Source: Helichrysum umbraculigerum (lineage: Eukaryota; Streptophyta; Magnoliopsida; Asterales; Asteraceae). From it: DNA of 64,000 nt. How positions within the stretch are numbered: the first letter of the stretch is position 1; the number at the start of each line of letters is the position of its first letter. Location: assembly GCA_949592205.1 (NCBI GenBank), contig CATIUR010000003.1:73994501-74058500 (forward strand), given 5' to 3'. The notes under the pieces were generated by a model. That model saw nothing but the letters and a program-made list of their open reading frames with translations. It had not been told where the DNA came from and searched no databases. This document shows, piece by piece, positions 11,845-24,448 of the stretch. Position numbers and translations under genes: made by a program.

Positions 11845-12551
11845 TTACTAAATAATACAAACAACATAATTAGTAGTAAATTGATTTTGTCGGCTATGTA
11901 CCCCCCTGTTTGTCCCAAGGTCGGCAACTTACCCTCTAAAGTTCCAATGTATGCTATCTAACCTTATATTATGTGCTAGAATCTCTTAAAAATTAAGTTT
12001 TACCCGTTGTTCCGGTCACAAGTTACCTCTAAAGTTCCACGTGTCGCATTTAGTAATCGTCCACGTCGTCAATTTAACCCGTTGTTCCGGTCACAAGTTA
12101 CCATCTTACCTACATCGATACAAACTTTACCACTTGAATGCAGACATTGGAACTTTAGAGGGTAAGTTGCCGACCTTGGGACAAACAGGGGGGGTACATA
12201 GCCGACAAAATCAATTTATCCTAATTAGTACTATCATACATAATTACATAAGAACTTTCTAATTCAACTATTAAAATGATTATTGTCTTTATCATCATAT
12301 GTCTAACAACCTTGAATCTCCCACGTGCTCTAGTAAAATATAACCCCGTTGGCCAGACGCAGTTACATTAAACTAATAACACATTTCTATTCAAATTTCT
12401 CAAACATATTCAAATCATTACAATAATCATAATCTACTAATCACATATAAATAATGCTACTAAAACATAACTATAACTTGCTACTACACATTTATAAGTG
12501 GTTTAAGTTTAGGAAATCCTACTGTGGATTGCTTAAATCTCTTAAACCATC
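11845..12551 (-). other. Leader of the Tekay-like element, split by a MITE
   Basis: Untranslated DNA between the primer site and the presumed gag start. About half of it is the MITE at 11876-12221. The remainder (12231-12551) shows no frame or motif that I recognise. Confidence 0.6.
11876..12221. mobile_element. Mutator-like MITE with long terminal inverted repeats
   Basis: Near-perfect inverted arms of about 65-70 bp (left 11876-11946, right about 12143-12221) share TTGATTTTGTCGGCTATGTA and GGTCGGCAACTTACCC. TAATTAGTA flanks both sides (11867-11875 and 12222-12230). A 9-bp duplication with long arms fits Mutator-like elements. The centre carries two copies of CCCGTTGTTCCGGTCACAAG. No transposase, 346 bp. 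Confidence 0.8.
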
Positions 12552-12563
12552 GCTCTGATACCA
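12552..12563 (-). promoter_or_regulatory. Primer-binding site (initiator Met tRNA)
   Basis: GCTCTGATACCA on the plus strand, three bases from the LTR end at 12567. It matches the site at 417-428 exactly. Confidence 0.9.
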
Positions 12564-12566
12564 ACT

Positions 12567-13891
12567 TGAAACGCCCAAAAATCTGTGCATTTTTTTTACA
12601 CACTTTTATTTGCTTATCATGGTCCCAATACTCTTACTATTACATTACATTTCCTTTTTAAACAATTAAAATAATCTTTTCATGGCAACAAGCTGAATCC
12701 GGTCGGATTCATGGGAATCCGCCGGATTCCCTAAGATTTTAGACTCAACTCTTAAACAGACCAAAATTCTGGCAATCCGGTTCTGGAATCCGCCCGGATT
12801 CATGGCAATCCGCCGGATTCCCATGAATCCGCCAGATTCCCAACTCCAGCAATAGAATTCAGAACCATCACTCTTTTATACCAAAAGCCGAACATCAAAT
12901 ATGCATATCTTTCAAACGACAACACCTGGGAGTCTAAAATTTTGCAGGCACGTACACTTTGACCAAATAAACATTTCTTCATTCTTACTTTTTCAAATTT
13001 CACGTTACATCTCATTTTTACTCGTTAACAAATTTTTGGCTATTTTTAGTCGTTTTGCTTGACATATCAAGTTCCAATTTACCACAAATCTGACATCAAG
13101 CTTTTGACACTAGCTTTGACTATCAAAAACGGAATCTAAAGCAATTATTACTACTTCCATAACATGACTAGAATCCATTTTGATACGTGAACCCTTTTCT
13201 ACCCAATTAGACCCTTTTTGACCCATTAGACTAAAATGGCTAAATTGGACTCATTCCATAGTCAATCATAACTTATAATTAACTAATAGAATATCAAAAC
13301 TTCTTTCCAATACATACATAATCAAAATGACAAGTATTTCATAACTTGCCCTTTTACACTTTCTACAACATCTTTACAATATGACAACTTTGTTAGAGTG
13401 GGCTTTCAAAGGTTAGAAAACGATAATTTAAAGAGAGAAGTTTGTATAACTTACGACAAGCTAGCAACTTCACTTCTATCCTTTATTCACTTCTTTTCCC
13501 TTACCACTTCCACTTGGACCTACACATACAAAGTAACTAAATAAGTAATTTGCTTAGTGAGAATATGAAAACTAATCAATATAATTCATTATTCAATAAG
13601 ATAAATAACAAGCAAAGTAAGGAAACTACTTCCCTTTTTCTTGCAACTCTAATTTCACAGTATTGATCATATGTGCACATATCTAATCATTCATCTAGCT
13701 AATATCAATTAGCTAGTCTAATCAAATAATCGGCTAACATAAGTTAGCTACTAATCAAAGCATAGCTAACCTTGGTTAGCTATTCTAATCAATTTATGGC
13801 TAACACTCATTAACCATTCTAATCATTAACTTTCATCATAATCATATCATAATAACAAACTAATCACAACTATTTACATGATTATGATCTA
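12567..13891 (-). repeat. 5' LTR of the Tekay-like element, part A
   Basis: It aligns base for base with 5089-6416, including the GGATTC palindromes and the CTAAY hairpins. It ends where the CACTA element inserted, at GATCTA. The uninterrupted partner reads GATCTAGTTATTTC at about 6410, which proves the insertion point. Confidence 0.9.
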
Positions 13892-14675
13892 CACTAGTAC
13901 AAATTTGGGCTTTCGTCACACATGGTCGATTTGAAACGGTCAAACCTGCCAATATTTATGTGACCAAAGGGACAAAAAAAAAAAAAACTGGACGTTATTA
14001 TTTAGCCACACATGAACTCCAATCGTGTGACCATTCTGAAACGTATTTGCCACACCTTCGAACATTTATGTGGCTAAAGAGAACTGCAATTTTTTTGCAT
14101 TTCATTTAGTCACACATGAAGTTGGAACGCGTGACAAATGTTGTCACACACTTGAACACTGTGACCAAACGCCACTATATGGTCACATGGAGTAATTGTT
14201 TATGTGACTAAAGCATAGAGTCGATTTTGTCACACATGATAAAAGTGTAGCCAAAGCCAGATACATATGGTCACATAAGTTAGTATGTGACCATATGTTT
14301 AGTGTCTGTTAGAATGGCAAAAGGTAATGTATTTAGTCACACTAATTTCTAGCCCGATCATGTGACTATATCGCATTAGAATAGCCACACCATATCACAA
14401 ATGTGTATCGAAAGGATGTTTATGGCCACATGTTAGGTGATTATATGTGACCAATATATTCACAACAGTCACGTTTTTAGATATTCATGTGACTATTTTT
14501 TAAAGCGAAAATGGGCAAAAACGATTATCATTAAATTTGATATTAGCCACATTGAGTGCTGTTTGTGTGGCTATATCATGAGACCTTATTGGTCACATGG
14601 AGTAATGGTTTGTGTGACTATAGCATAGAGTCGATTTTGTCACACATGATTTAAGTGTAGCCGAAGCCAGGTACA
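13892..14675. repeat. Left subterminal repeats of the CACTA element
   Basis: About twenty variants of GTCACACATG, TGTGACYAAA and TGTGGCTA occur in both orientations. A 60-bp segment, from GGTCACATGGAGTAAT to AGCC, is present twice (about 14180-14255 and 14590-14668). Confidence 0.75.
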
Positions 14676-15329
14676 TTTTTATTTATTTAATTTTAACATT
14701 AATCAATACATAGGCGCCATTTAATCCCAAAATAATTCAAGCATTCCTCAAAAAAAATTTGAAACCCGCCGCTCTATTGTTTTTCATTCAGGCGCCATTT
14801 AATCCTGAAATAATTCAATCCTCCCTCCAAACAATTTCAAGCCCGCCATGTTTTTTCTTCTATCTAATCTTAACTTTCCCAAAATCTCTTCAAATTTTCC
14901 CAAACTGATTTCTATTCAAATATGATCTTCTCTTCAAATTTACAAGAATCCAATTTTTCTCTAACCTGCCTCTCCACCGCCCCCTGTTTTTATCTCCCTC
15001 TTTCCATCACTACACCATGCCACCGCCACCAGATGGAATAAGTTTTCATCAACTTGCAGTACTGAGAGTCTGATGTGGTTGACTTACAATCTAGCCCTCT
15101 GTTATTCGACATTTTCTGGTATTTTGTGCCAAACCGCCTCGCCAAACCGCTCCCACATCCTCTGCTTTTTTTGGGCGCTCGACGGTTTCAATCGATTCGA
15201 TTATATCCGCTCAATTTAAAATTGTGAATTCGACCATGTATACAAAAGGGATTCAGAATCCAAGTCTATTAATTGCTCTGAAATTAACTTCATCTCAATT
15301 GTTATTATCTCAATTTTTTGATATCATAA

Positions 15330-18300
15330 ACCCTAGAAAAAGTGCTCCAGCCCTACATGTACAACAAATTGACCAGGTAAGTAGTTTGTGACACAGATTT
15401 ACATATCAAATAGAGTTACGAGTATATACTGAATTTTTTATGTTGCGAGATTTTAATTTTGCCGATATCCAAAGGTATAACCTAATTACCTAAAATTATT
15501 GAATTGCGATATGAAATTGGCGTTTTATTATCTGTTGGTAATGGAATAATATTTGAATCATAATTATATATTCAATTTTTGTCTTGTAAGTGTATAGTGT
15601 AGACTTATTGATGTGCGTTATCTGGTGCCTGATGCTGAAAATATGTCAACCATTGGTTCACAGAGCCATTAATCTGGTCAGGTATCGTTGGTATGTTTTT
15701 AGCTTTCCCTTTCATTTTCAATATTACTACATAATGATAAATGTCATAATACAAGATTTGGTAATGCATTGTAGCTGCTTTATTAGGAGCATTAAAATAT
15801 CCATGCCACTTGTACTTATACTGATCAATGTCATGATAGCTATTTGAACTCTTCTTTTAGATGCTATGAAAATTACTCTGCAGTCAACAAGAGGCAGGCA
15901 CCGGCTCTTCAACAAGTGAGGTTGATATTCTGTGTAATCTAGGTTAGCCTTCTAAGTGTTGTATGTTGTGTCATTTTAGTTTTAAAAGTGTATAAATTTT
16001 ACTGTTACACAACACATATTTTACACCTTTTTGTTTTTTTCGATTCTAGAATATTATTGCTATTACCGCTAAATATTTCTGATTTTTTTACAAGTCGAAG
16101 ATTTATGGACCCAATTCAGATCAGTGCAACCTTACCCAACCAATGTTGGTCGATCGGAAAATCGTTAGCTTTCTATATATGCAGTTAGTGATTATGAAGT
16201 CAGGTATTGTTCCCGTTTTGACATCTTGTAAACCACAACCACATTTGACATGGCCTAACCGTTATATATAAGCTTTCTAACATACAATTAGCAACCCAAA
16301 AAACCCCTAAAAGCACTTTATAAAAGAGTTTTTTTTGCTCAAAAAAGGGCACCATACCCAAACACCATTTTTTAAACAACAGACCACAAGACAGACTCCT
16401 TTGCTGGACATTTATGCATCAATTTACTATCAGCTTATTACAATTGATATTATTACTGTGTTGGTTCAGGTCGAGCAGCTTTCTTCGAAAGAAGAGGTCC
16501 TGTCAAGTTCTACTATGTTCCTGGAACTGTAAGAGATACAACAAAAGCTCTCGAGACGCGTTTTGGGGTTCCACTGACTTTTGCACAATGGGCTTCCGCA
16601 GCAGGCATTGATTAGATACAATTAGAGAGACATTTACCTTATGGTGAAGAATGCAGGGACAAAGTGATCAGGAGCAATTCATAGGTCAGATTCTTGCTTT
16701 TGATGTCTTTTACTAAGGGTAACTTGTCGATTCGTTACATATTTATTCAAGTTCAGTTCGATACCTCTGCATCTTTAAATAATTATCAAGTCCTCTTTTG
16801 TAAATTCATAATTCGAAATGAAGTCATTACACATTGATTAAAAAATCTAAGTCAAATAGTTACATGATGATTTATTACTTGAGTTACATTTGTTACGATT
16901 ATTGATGTTAATAGTACTTAATTTCAAGGTGATTGGTCTGTTTATGTTCCACTTTTGTTATATCAAAAGCTAGTTTAGTAAAGCCATAATCATGTCATAG
17001 CTATAGATTATTGAGGTACTTATACTTCTATTTGCCCAGAATATGCAAAACTTATATGAGTTTCTGTCTACTGTCAACCAGAATTATGGCAAAAACGTGC
17101 TAAGTCAGGTAAGCAAGTTTTTATTTGCTTACAAGTTGATTTATAAAAGATGATTCAAAACTGTTTAACATATTTTTAAGTTTTATCATGCAGTTTGAAA
17201 ACTGTTTAACATATACCAATGAATACAGAACACTAAGTGAATGACCAAGGGATATTTATCATGCGGTTATGTTGTGGGGTGTACATATGTAAGAACCTTT
17301 ACGTTATCTTTGAATCATATGTGGTTTGCTTTCATGTTCATGCTTTCTCAGTTCTGATAGATCTATTTCTGGAATTATATAGGGTTTGATGGTTAAAGAG
17401 ACCAATGAGCTTCATGAGGACTTTAGAATGTATCTGGACTTGAAAAAAGAAACATCGAAAGATTTGCAGATTGGAGGTTAGTGTCTATATATCCCTACCT
17501 AAAATGAGTCCATTTTTGGTTGGTGCATCTGATGCAAATCCATTCTGAATAGTTCCTCCACCTTTCACAGTAGATATCAGAGGTGCTAAGATAGGATGGT
17601 GGGGTCAAAGTGGGTAATATACTAATATTTTTTTGAGGTTGGATTGGAGGAAACGGAATACCCTTTGTCCCCAAAAAAGCTTGTTATATTTTAGGGTTTA
17701 TGTTACTTTCAATTGAGTTATATGAATTGTGAGTCGATTAGTTAAATTGGTGATGTTTCTGAATTCAGCTGTGTTCGTAAAATCATATAAAATTGAAAAC
17801 ACGTCTGAATGATCTGAAATTTGGGTTCCAAGTATAATTTTTCGTTTTCTACGACCTTTAAGTTTTAAGTTTTTGCTAATTCGAACTCAAAACGGGTCAA
17901 ACAGGTCGTTCTGTAAATCTGAACAGATTGGTGACGAATCTGTAATATGGTTTTGAATAAATTCATATTAAATTGAGTTTAACTTTATTATGTATAATTT
18001 TCTGGAACATGATAGTTAGATGTGTTTTCTAGTGACCTGTAAAATTTTGTAAGATATGAATGAGTAGAAGCATTTTGTATTGTTGGATAACTAGTGATGT
18101 GCTAAACCGAATCATTAATCGGTTGTTGTTGGTTTGGTTATAGAATGAAAGAATGAAATACCACTATTGATGACTCTAAATGAGGAGTAAGTCATTAGAT
18201 TTATATATGAATGAACTGATTTCATTGTTTTCTATAACAGCAAATGTATCAGCTCTCGTTTGAAGACGTGTAAATATGCAATGGACTTGACAAGTTGCGG

Positions 18301-18460
18301 AATAAGGTATTTAATGTCATCATTGTTCTTAATTTATTATCTTACAATACAATGTCTTATTTTTTTGGATAGGGTTGTGGGACTGTGATCAAATTTGCAG
18401 TAGTGTTGAAGTATGGATCAAGATGATCAAGTTTGGTGGATTTTCTTTTTGTTAAGTATT
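15330..18460 (+). pseudogene. Captured gene-like fragments in the CACTA element (unidentified)
   Basis: Several short segments end or begin at good splice signals: GACCAG/GTAAGTAG at 15376, GGTCAG/GTATCG at about 15681, and TTGGTTCAG before 16470. The best coding stretch (about 16470-16615) reads GRAAFFERRGPVKFYYVPG followed by TVRDTTKALETRFGVPLTF, then stops. Another near 17390 reads VKETNELHEDFRMYLDLKK. I do not recognise the parent gene or genes. The pieces do not join into one frame that I can follow, so transduplicated and decayed host exons are the likeliest reading. Confidence 0.45.
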
Positions 18461-19599
18461 GAACTTTTGAATGATTGTAATGAGTTTTAACATTAAGACT
18501 ATGTACTATGTATTAGGTTCTAAGACTTTTAGTTATTGATAAGTAATTGTATTAGGTGGTGTGAACTTATTTTTCCAGATTTATCATTGAATATTTTATT
18601 ATTGTGAATTATTTTGGATAATCGGATATCCGAAGTTTCGGATACCCAAAATTTCAGATTTCGGATAGTGAATTACAAAACGTCACACAAACATAAAGTT
18701 CAAGTGGTCATTGGATGCACAATAGTCACACAAAATACAAGTTTATGTGACTTTAAAGATCATTTGGTCACACATACTAACACCTATGGCCACTTTTGGC
18801 TTAATTTTATGTGACAAAATCCCAAAATAAAACACTCGTTGTGTGACTAAATGTTACATAACACCACACAAATATAGAATTCAAGTGGCCATTGGATGCA
18901 CAATAGTCACACAAAATATACGTTTACGTGACTTTAAAGAGCATTTGGTCACACATACTAACACCTATGGCTACATTTGTCTTAATTTTATGTGACCAAA
19001 CCCAAATATAAAATAAGCGTTGTGTGACTAAATGTGACAAAACGTCACACAAACATAACATTCAAGTGGCCATTGGAAGAACAATAGTCACACAAAATCC
19101 ACGATTACTTGACTTTAAAGAGCATTTGGTCACGCTTATTAACATCTATGGCCACTTTTGGCTTAATTTTATGTGACCAAATCCCAAAATAAAACACTTG
19201 TTGTGTGACTAAATGTTACATAACGCCACACAAACATAGAATTCAAGTGGCCATTGGATGCACAATAGTCACACAAAATCCACGTTTACTTGACTTTAAA
19301 GAGCATTTGGTCACGCTTATTAACACCTATGGCCACTTTTGGCTTAATTTTATGTGACCAAATCCAAAAAAAAAACACTCGTTGTATGACTAAATGTTAC
19401 ATAACGCCACACAAACATAGAATTCAAGTGGCCATTGGATGCACAATAGTCACACAAAATCCACGTTTACTTGATTTAAATACCATATGGTCTCACTTTT
19501 TAACACCTATGGCCACTTCTGGCTTAAATTTATGTGACCAATTCCCAAAATAATAACACTCGTTGTGTGACTAAACGTTACAAAACGCCACACAAACAT

Positions 19600-22004
19600 T
19601 GTAACACCTGCATAATTAGGATAATTAATTATGTCTAATTGTTGTAACTAGTTGTAATTAGTATGTAATAGGACTAATTACAGGCTCTATTTGTATATAT
19701 ATATATAAGGTGATTTATATATATGTGTGTGTACTTACGCGATTTGGATAAATCGTACGAATTAACCGGACGGAGTCCGACACAGTTTACTTGGACGTTG
19801 GTGACAGAAATTTTCTTAAATAATGAGAACGTATTTTGTTATATAAAATACACAACCGAACGAGCATTATTTACATATTATCGCGACGACATTTTAACTA
19901 ACGCAACAAAATGTAATAAACGCGACTTAATAATTAAAATATTGCGACAAATGTTTCTATTAATTTCAAAGTATTTTTATTAAAAATCTCTAGTTACATT
20001 TTAAAATATAAACGTTTGGTTAAATATTAAAAACTAGTGAATAAACGATTAGGACACGGAGTCAACACTGGGTTTTGGGGAGTATTTTCCCCTCCTTTCT
20101 CCTTTGGATCAGCCTACACCCTTCCCCCTCCTCACTTTCCCTTTCATTTTCACTTCTCCAAAAACACACACACCTCAAAAACACTCTCACTAAAAATACT
20201 ACCAAATTTTCGACATCAAATCTCGACCACGAAAATTACATATTCGGAATCACCATCACGAGTGGAGCAAGAATATCAAGACCGTTTTCATCATCTCATC
20301 CTCCATTTAGCTCGATTTGCAAAAGTAAGAAATTTCTAAAACCTTAGATCTATTCAATTTGGTGTAGTGTTTTGATGTTTTGAAGTGTACACAACTTAGA
20401 TATAACCTAATACATGTAGAATACACGATTTTATAGCTTAAAAATGGGTTAGATTTGCGTTTTTGGTCGGAAATTCTTGAAACCCGAAAGTTTCTGGGCT
20501 GGTGTTCATACATGCGACACAAGCCTTGTGTCGCATGCTATGTCGCATAAACCCGTTTATGTCGCACCTTGTGTCGTACTGATCCTTTAGTGTCGTAATC
20601 TTTGCGACACAATATTGTGTCGCACTCTATGTCGCATACTATGTCGTATTTTATACGACACAACCGTTATGTCGCTATTGAATTAGCATCGCAAGCTTTT
20701 TGCGACACAACCACTGTGTCGCAGGGCTCTTGTGTCGCATCCTTCATGCGACACAACCTTTGTGTCGCATTACAACTTTAGTGTCGCAGATTGTGTCGCA
20801 AAACACAGAAAACCAGAATTTTAAAGTCAAAGTTACTGTACAAAAAAGTCAAATTTTACTGTAGCAGTACTGTAGCAAATCTACTGTAGCAAAGTCAACA
20901 ATTTAGAATTTTTGCTACAAACCGTCACCAACGGGCCAAACATGTTTTCCAACAAACAAACAATTACAAACATACGGACAAACACTGGATATACTAGTTG
21001 TGTACAACTAAACGAAACGTCTCGTGAGACGCATACTTACATAACTTCATATGATTAGGCATTTGAAGGTTACGGGTTCAGAGAACCTACTTGCTTTACT
21101 TACTACTTGCTAATTGCAACTGATTACTACAAGACTCAGGTGAGTCTTACGGCCCCACTTTTACTGTTTTATCTTACTGGGGGAGATACATGCTACTGAT
21201 TTTCTTGAACACAAGTACTAAACTGTTTACTATACCAAACGAAATTGCATGAGTTTACTTACAAACAGAAGTCTCTCCATCATATATCGTTAGTTATGGA
21301 CTTAAGCGCGAACACTAGTTAATGGATCCATTAGGGAAATGACCCTCCCCGCCCGGGGCAGTAGCGCTGCCACGTACTGATTTACACGTAGAAACGGGTG
21401 ACTACTTATTCGTTACTGATGCTTGCTCATTTACGAGCATGTCACGGGAGCAAACTTATTACTTACGGGTTAAGCTTCGATTATGAGCCTCATGGCAACG
21501 GTATAAACTTACTTACTTACATTTGCGGGATTGCAAATACTGGTTTACGATTTCTGGATTGAAATTGCTGATTTTACGCCTGCGGGCATTACTGATGAAA
21601 TCTCGTGTTCAAAGCTGATATTATTTACAAACCTGTGAGATTCACCAACCTTTTGGTTGACACTTTTTAGCATGTTTTCTCAGGTACCCGGATGGAGTAG
21701 GATTACTCCAGGATTTTAACTAGAGTCGCATGATTTCAACACAACTGCATTAACGGAGATTCTTAGCATTATCTTTTGTATATTACGATTATGTAATAGA
21801 ATCTCCCGCTATACGCGTGGACTCTAGGGGAAACTACATTTTGTATACGAAAACACTAAGTTTTCAAACATTATATCTATGGAATGTAACTAATTTACAA
21901 ACGTTGCATATAGATGTCGTTTGCTTTATCTTTGTGCTGTGATATTTGATTAGTAACACCCCAAACTATGCTTCCGCAAAACAGTGAATTTCGGGGGTGT
22001 TACA
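19600..22004 (+). repeat. Solo LTR of a gypsy family related to the tandem array
   Basis: It starts TGTAACACCTGCATAATTAG and ends CGGGGGTGTTACA, 2405 bp, with the duplication AACAT on both sides (19595-19599 and 22005-22009) and no internal region. It shares landmarks with the array LTR: a TATA-rich stretch (19693-19725), a TGCGAC/GTCGCA block (20513-20801), a GTCAAA plus ACTGTAGCA block (20825-20910), TCACCAACGGG (about 20926), donor CTCAG/GTGAGT at 21140 and acceptor TTTTCTCAGG ending at 21683. It arose by recombination between two LTRs. Confidence 0.9.
20513..20801. repeat. TGCGAC/GTCGCA hairpin cluster in the solo LTR
   Basis: About fifteen exact TGCGAC or GTCGCA hexamers and several one-base variants alternate in orientation. 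They form stems such as TGCGACACAAG/CTTGTGTCGCA (20513) and TGCGACACAAT/ATTGTGTCGCA (about 20604). Confidence 0.8.
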
Positions 22005-22263
22005 AACATAAACTTCAAATGACCATTGGATGAACAATAGTCACACATAATACACCTTTACTTGATTTTAAAGAGCATATGGTCACACATTTTATGGTTT
22101 TGGTCACTCTTTTTAAATGGATACGGCTACTAACCATTTAGTGTAGCCGTATGCACCCTATGGTCGCGGCACCTTTAGTCACACACACGTTGAAAAACAT
22201 GCGTGACCGTATGCATATCGTCACACTTTTCTGGTGTGACCAAAGCCAAAATTTGTACTAGTG

Positions 22264-23324
22264 CTAGTTATTTCATAAACTCACATTGAAGGATTAGATT
22301 AATTGATGGCACTTGTTCAAGAATTGATTCCACCTTTTTAACACCTAACACATAAGCATAACAATACAATTAAAAACAACTAATCATATTATAACTAGTT
22401 TCATCTAATTCTTTCTCCCCCACTATGATCAAACTAACTTTTACTTTCACTAATTTAGCTAATTACACTTTCATATTCATAGTTAGGTCTTTTCATATGA
22501 TAATTACTACTCCCTCCGTCCCAATTTAATTATCCCCAGACAAAAAATACGCAGTTTAAGAAAACATTAATTTCTCTCTTACTTTTTGATAAGATTACAG
22601 TTTTACCCTTTACTTTTTACCTACTTTTTTGTCCTACATATATAAAGTAAGGGTGTAAAAGGATTTTATCTCATCATTTTTATCCATTTATGGAAGTGGA
22701 TAATTAATTTGGGACAGCCCAAAATGGAATACTGGACTATTAATATGGGACGGAGGGAGTATTATCTTACTGCTATTAACATCTCTAATCATTATTTCAA
22801 GCTAAAATACAAGATTCATGAGAAACCTTCACGAACCCTAATCACTATCTTTCAATTATAAGATGAAATTAAGTTAACAGTCACTATTACTAAACTAAAC
22901 TATCATAATCTTAACAATTTCAAGCCCTAATTTTGGATTATAATCACCTCCCATTCAAAACCCATAAATAACCCAAATTCTAGGGTTCATAAATAAAAGG
23001 ATTACTTACAAGGAGTAAAAGAAGAAAAGAGATAATGATTCTGAGTTCTAAATCTTGAATTGAAAGATTAATTGGATGATTTGAGGTGATGAAGTTATTC
23101 CTGCGATTTTTCTTAGCTTCTAATCAAAGTCTGGAATGTTTTAAGGAGTTAGAGAGAAGACACGTATCTATGTCTATAAATCTTTTAAATTTTCTTACTA
23201 CACAGTCTGTAACTGAACAACCATTTACGTATTCTATTGTAACTTATTATTAAAAGATCTATAATTAAAAAGAAGTATATATTATTGTACACTAAAATAA
23301 TACCTTGAAAACTGGGTTGTTACA
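22264..23324 (-). repeat. 5' LTR of the Tekay-like element, part B
   Basis: This is the continuation of 12567-13891 after the CACTA insertion, aligned with 6414-7219. The last base of the splice donor context is changed (AAT/GTGAGT in place of AAG/GTGAGT). The outer end reads GGGTTGTTACA, followed by the duplication AACAC at 23325-23329. Confidence 0.9.
22510..22759. mobile_element. Stowaway MITE
   Basis: Terminal inverted repeats are CTCCCTCCGTCCC and GGGACGGAGGGAG, flanked by TA on both sides (22508-22509 and 22760-22761). Length is 250 bp and there is no coding capacity. The partner LTR lacks it: it reads TTACTATTATCTTACTG at the equivalent place. This shows a clean TA insertion after the element integrated. 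Confidence 0.95.
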
Positions 23325-23353
23325 AACACAAGGGTATGAAAAACCTTCGGAAG

Positions 23354-23392
23354 GATTTAAACAGGGAAATCGTGGTTGCTAAGAGTATTTCG
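23354..23392 (-). repeat. ISLFKS module, copy 3
   Basis: Minus-strand core ACGATTTCCCTGTTTAAATC, translated ATTISLFKSF. It is the closest relative of copy 2. Confidence 0.4.
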
Positions 23393-24448
23393 TTGATACT
23401 TTTATGTCTGATTGACAAAAACAAAACTTGCATTATATTTTTTTTTTTTTTTTTTTTTTGATGATGGGGACAAAAAAGAATTAGTATTTGGACAGTGGAT
23501 GTTAATTTAAATAAAAAAGTGACATTATTATGTGCATGTGTACGTGTATTTATAGTATAACGACGACAGATATATAGATCGACAACATTAAATTCTGAAA
23601 TGAATGCCATCTATGATCGACTTTCCAACTTTTATTTACCCGTTGGAGCGGTTTAGATCGACTATTGAAGCGGTTTTTTGTATATATTGTAACTAGTTGG
23701 GGCGGGTGTCTGGGTTCTTTTAAAGCTTGTAATGAGCATGAGTATATATTTTTAAAAATATATATATATCATATTAATATTTGAGAGCAAACAAAAAGTG
23801 AACAAATTAACCTTGGGTAATAGACTAATAGGGTCAAATTGTCAACCACGGTTGGGTTTGGACTTTGGGTGAACCGTGGTCTATTCGAAATAAATGAATT
23901 TTTTTATGTCGACGTGATAAATGAAAATCTTGAGCTTCTTTGACTAAAATAGTGTTTATGACTTTATATACTCCATTTTGGATCCATATCATAAATCTTT
24001 TAACAAAAACAATAATCGTACATAACTATTTTATTTTATTCAAATAGCTAGTACTATATCACATAGCAATCTTTTTAACATCTAGATCAGGCCATCAGAG
24101 GACAAGTTGAAGAACACGACTTCTCAAACGTGTACATATATACATATATACAATTAATGATGCATCTATGCTATGAAGATACAACAACAAATTAGATGGT
24201 TTCCTTTTTAAACATACACCAGGCTAAGAGTATCGGGACGTACATTACAGACAAAACTAGAAGTGTTTATTATGATTTCAACATCAAGAATTAACCAACA
24301 CCTAATGATTATGGTTTTGGGGACTCGCTTCCTTCTTGATTATGGCTGCCGCCACAACAAACCATGGGTATTTAGGACTCTTCCTCCCTGTTTTGGGTCC
24401 AAAGCATTAGACCCCTAAATATAATTTCTACTGAGTAAACTCCAGAGA

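Larger units (their letters stand above)
18678..22130. repeat. 181-bp tandem repeat in the right subterminal region of the CACTA element
   Basis: The anchor ACAATAGTCACAC recurs at 18719, 18900, 19081, 19262 and 19443, exactly 181 bp apart each time, and once more near 22033 after the solo LTR. Each unit carries TTTGGTCACR, TATGGCCAC and TGTGTGACTAAA motifs. The solo LTR (19600-22004) inserted inside the sixth unit. Confidence 0.85.
13892..22263. mobile_element. Non-autonomous CACTA (En/Spm) element with captured exon-like DNA
   Basis: The ends read CACTAGTACAAATTTGG and CCAAAATTTGTACTAGTG. They are flanked by the 3-bp duplication CTA (13889-13891 and 22264-22266), as CACTA elements require. 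Subterminal zones are rich in TGTGACYAAA and TTTGGTCACA motifs, the kind of repeats that CACTA transposases bind. No transposase frame is visible. The middle looks like spliced gene DNA rather than transposon genes. Total 8372 bp, of which 2.4 kb is a solo LTR inserted later. Confidence 0.9.
5089..23324 (-). mobile_element. Complete degenerate chromovirus, Tekay/Del-like, with nested insertions
   Basis: A full gypsy element on the minus strand: 5' LTR (12567-23324, interrupted), primer site 12552-12563, leader, gag-pol pseudogene 11803-7232, polypurine tract 7220-7233, 3' LTR 5089-7219, and the 5-bp duplication AACAC outside. The order protease, reverse transcriptase, RNase H, integrase, C-terminal chromodomain places it in the chromoviruses. 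The 2.1 kb LTRs and the Gag sequence suggest the Tekay/Del lineage. Without insertions it would be about 9.6 kb. The two LTRs differ by roughly a few per cent by eye, so it is not young. It hosts a Mutator-like MITE, a CACTA element and a Stowaway MITE. Confidence 0.9.

Noticed and set aside
15590..15847. 85-codon plus-strand frame in the CACTA element as an independent gene
   Set aside because: It crosses apparent splice junctions and AT-rich intron-like DNA, and has no domain.
13892..22263. CACTA transposase (TNPA/TNPD) gene
   Set aside because: No frame longer than 100 codons and no recognisable transposase motif. The element is non-autonomous.
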